A DNA stretch of 64,000 nucleotides from an uncultured Tateyamaria sp. (GTDB lineage Bacteria > Pseudomonadota > Alphaproteobacteria > Rhodobacterales > Rhodobacteraceae). The notes under the pieces were generated by a model. The model was given only the letters and a program-made list of their open reading frames with translations. It was not told the origin of the DNA and ran no database searches. The stretch spans positions 24,165-88,164 of the forward strand of contig CANMVD010000010.1 in assembly GCA_947501275.1 (NCBI GenBank), given 5' to 3'. The position numbers and the translations under genes are program-made. This document shows positions 63,060 through 64,000 of the stretch, one piece after another (position 1 is the first letter of the stretch; each line of letters starts with the position of its first letter).

Positions 63060-63746
63060 TTACCGTAGTTTACCTAGAATAGCGATAATTTCCCGATACT
63101 TAGGAACTACCTTCATTATCGCTAGGTCGACGCCACCATATGCGTTGGTAAAGCTTCCGTCGTGGTGTCTGGCGTACACATACTCCAAACCCAGAGCAGC
63201 GCGTTCGACCGCAACATAATTGTCCAACGTGTGTTCAACGAGTGCACGCGATTGCTCGTGGATGTTCCAGCGGTTGCAATCTGTAAGACCATAGTGTGCG
63301 CCAGTCTTTCTGATGAACTGGCCAAGGCCCTGTGCGCTCGTGGTACCGGCAGCAGCGTCCGGATTGAAGCCAGACTCGATATAGGCAATAGCCAGTACCA
63401 TTGCTTCTTGCTCTACGCTCATACCAGCCTTACGAGCTTCAGCTCGAATAGCGTCGATGCTCATTCGCTGGACTTCTTTACGTGCGTCGCCCCAAATCCG
63501 CGAATTGCCTCGCGGCTGCCCATTTTCGATGATTGGAGTAGAGTAGAGCGAATGGCCCGCGATGTTGCGGTACGAAAAACCCTTCATTGCATAGAGTTCT
63601 AGATAAAGATCTGCTCGAGTCTCAACATAGTTGTCGGAGACAGCGTTTTTGGCAGCCAAAATGGTGACATTGCTATTGGCACAGGCCGTCAGTGCGAATG
63701 CAGAAACGAACCCCAGTAGCGCCATGCGATAGTTTACTTTAGTCAT
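63060..63746 (-). CDS. Lytic transglycosylase-like lipoprotein
   Basis: The 228-aa precursor starts MTKVNYRMALLGFVSAF and has a lipobox LTAC (Cys about residue 21), so it should be a lipoprotein. The C-terminal half is an SLT/lysozyme-like domain: catalytic glutamate in AIAYIESGFNPDAAAG, AQGLGQFIRKTGAHYG and YVYARHHDGSFTNAYGG. It would cleave peptidoglycan, as VirB1-type or phage enzymes do. The start at 63746 and its leader are inside repeat copy 2. Upstream repeats and lower GC mark it as island DNA. Confidence 0.85.
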   Translation of the reverse strand: MTKVNYRMALLGFVSAFALTACANSNVTILAAKNAVSDNYVETRADLYLELYAMKGFSYRNIAGHSLYSTPIIENGQPRGNSRIWGDARKEVQRMSIDAIRAEARKAGMSVEQEAMVLAIAYIESGFNPDAAAGTTSAQGLGQFIRKTGAHYGLTDCNRWNIHEQSRALVEHTLDNYVAVERAALGLEYVYARHHDGSFTNAYGGVDLAIMKVVPKYREIIAILGKLR

Positions 63747-63925
63747 CGTTTCGGTTCCTTTTTCCGAGTTGCGATGACTGGACCGTCGGGGGTTTGGTGG
63801 CGGCACTTTAGGCCGCCGATCGGCGCCTACTTCGATGCGTATTCCATTGAAAATAATTGACTAATTCTGATCCCGGCAGAGATCGGCAGTGTCGGCGCCG
63901 ATTGCTGCGAGAGCTTGAGCGAGGT
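63733..63925. repeat. 193-bp perfect direct repeat, copy 2
   Basis: This copy is identical to 58689-58881 and in the same orientation. It supplies the leader and first codons (MTKV) of the transglycosylase gene. Recombination between the copies would remove 5,044 bp containing the HTH and STAND genes and the body of the transglycosylase gene. Confidence 0.93.
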
Positions 63926-64000
63926 GTCCGTCGTCAGGGGTTTTGGGACCAATGGCGGCCTGAACTAAGCAAGAGTTTGGCTCATCTTGTTGGATTGATT

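Larger units (their letters stand above)
54608..64000. mobile_element. Left part of a tRNA-Cys-borne genomic island
   Basis: The right-hand 9.4 kb begins at the tRNA fragment. It is made of accessory functions: initiator-like protein, hipBA, orphan small protein, HTH/STAND pair and exported proteins of lower GC. No integrase, relaxase or structural phage gene is within the window, and the right end is not reached. Integrative element or degraded prophage are both possible. Confidence 0.7.

Overview
The window reads as chromosomal DNA of a marine alphaproteobacterium of the Rhodobacterales (Roseobacter group). The evidence is the high GC content, the ctaC-ctaB-small ORF-ctaG-ctaE-surf1-thrC-M16 peptidase order, a nitrogen-PTS enzyme I (ptsP) next to lysC, and a DUF1178/SDR/NUDIX neighbourhood. 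This rests on gene families and gene order; no database was searched, so genus is not claimed.

Layout. 1-13 kb: housekeeping genes. dprA and tldD lie on the minus strand; the aa3-type cytochrome oxidase subunit II/III and assembly genes, threonine synthase, an M16 protease, a GNAT, a secreted metallo-beta-lactamase-fold protein and a GlcD-like flavoprotein lie on the plus strand. 13-20.9 kb: adenine salvage (apt, mtnP), a DsbA-like thiol protein, membrane proteins, a 628-aa beta-helix-like membrane protein and a SulP transporter. 20.9-26.5 kb: five consecutive minus-strand genes for 320-334-aa RTX (glycine/aspartate-rich calcium-binding) proteins, three of them close paralogues. 26.5-37 kb: flavin reductase, GNAT, EcsC, modABC molybdate transporter, NUDIX hydrolase, DUF1178, SDR, aspartate kinase and ptsP. 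37-50 kb: a complete-looking galactoside utilisation locus. An iclR-ATPase pair diverges from a long plus-strand operon encoding an ABC sugar transporter, GH36 alpha-galactosidase, sugar dehydrogenase, DgoK, DgoA, SMP-30 lactonase and GH42 beta-galactosidase. It would take in alpha- and beta-galactosides, hydrolyse them in the cytoplasm and degrade galactose oxidatively. No galactonate dehydratase is present. 50-54.2 kb: rhodanese, enoyl-CoA hydratase-like, aldehyde dehydrogenase and a Tm-1-like/UPF0261 protein.

54.6 kb to the right edge: a probable genomic island. It begins at a 3' fragment of a tRNA-Cys gene (minus strand, 54608-54655), the expected scar of integration into a tRNA gene. It carries two leftward terminator hairpins, a replication-initiator-like winged-helix protein, and a hipBA module with three 16-bp palindromes spaced exactly 27 bp. 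It also has a small orphan protein, a barrel-like exported protein, a two-gene HTH + 1,221-aa STAND NTPase operon, and a lytic transglycosylase lipoprotein. A perfect 193-bp direct repeat (58689-58881 and 63733-63925) provides the leader and first codons of both exported-protein genes and brackets the STAND module. The HTH/STAND pair in this excisable setting is the best candidate for an undescribed, possibly anti-phage, system. No integrase, insertion sequence, CRISPR array, rRNA or complete tRNA gene was found in the window.
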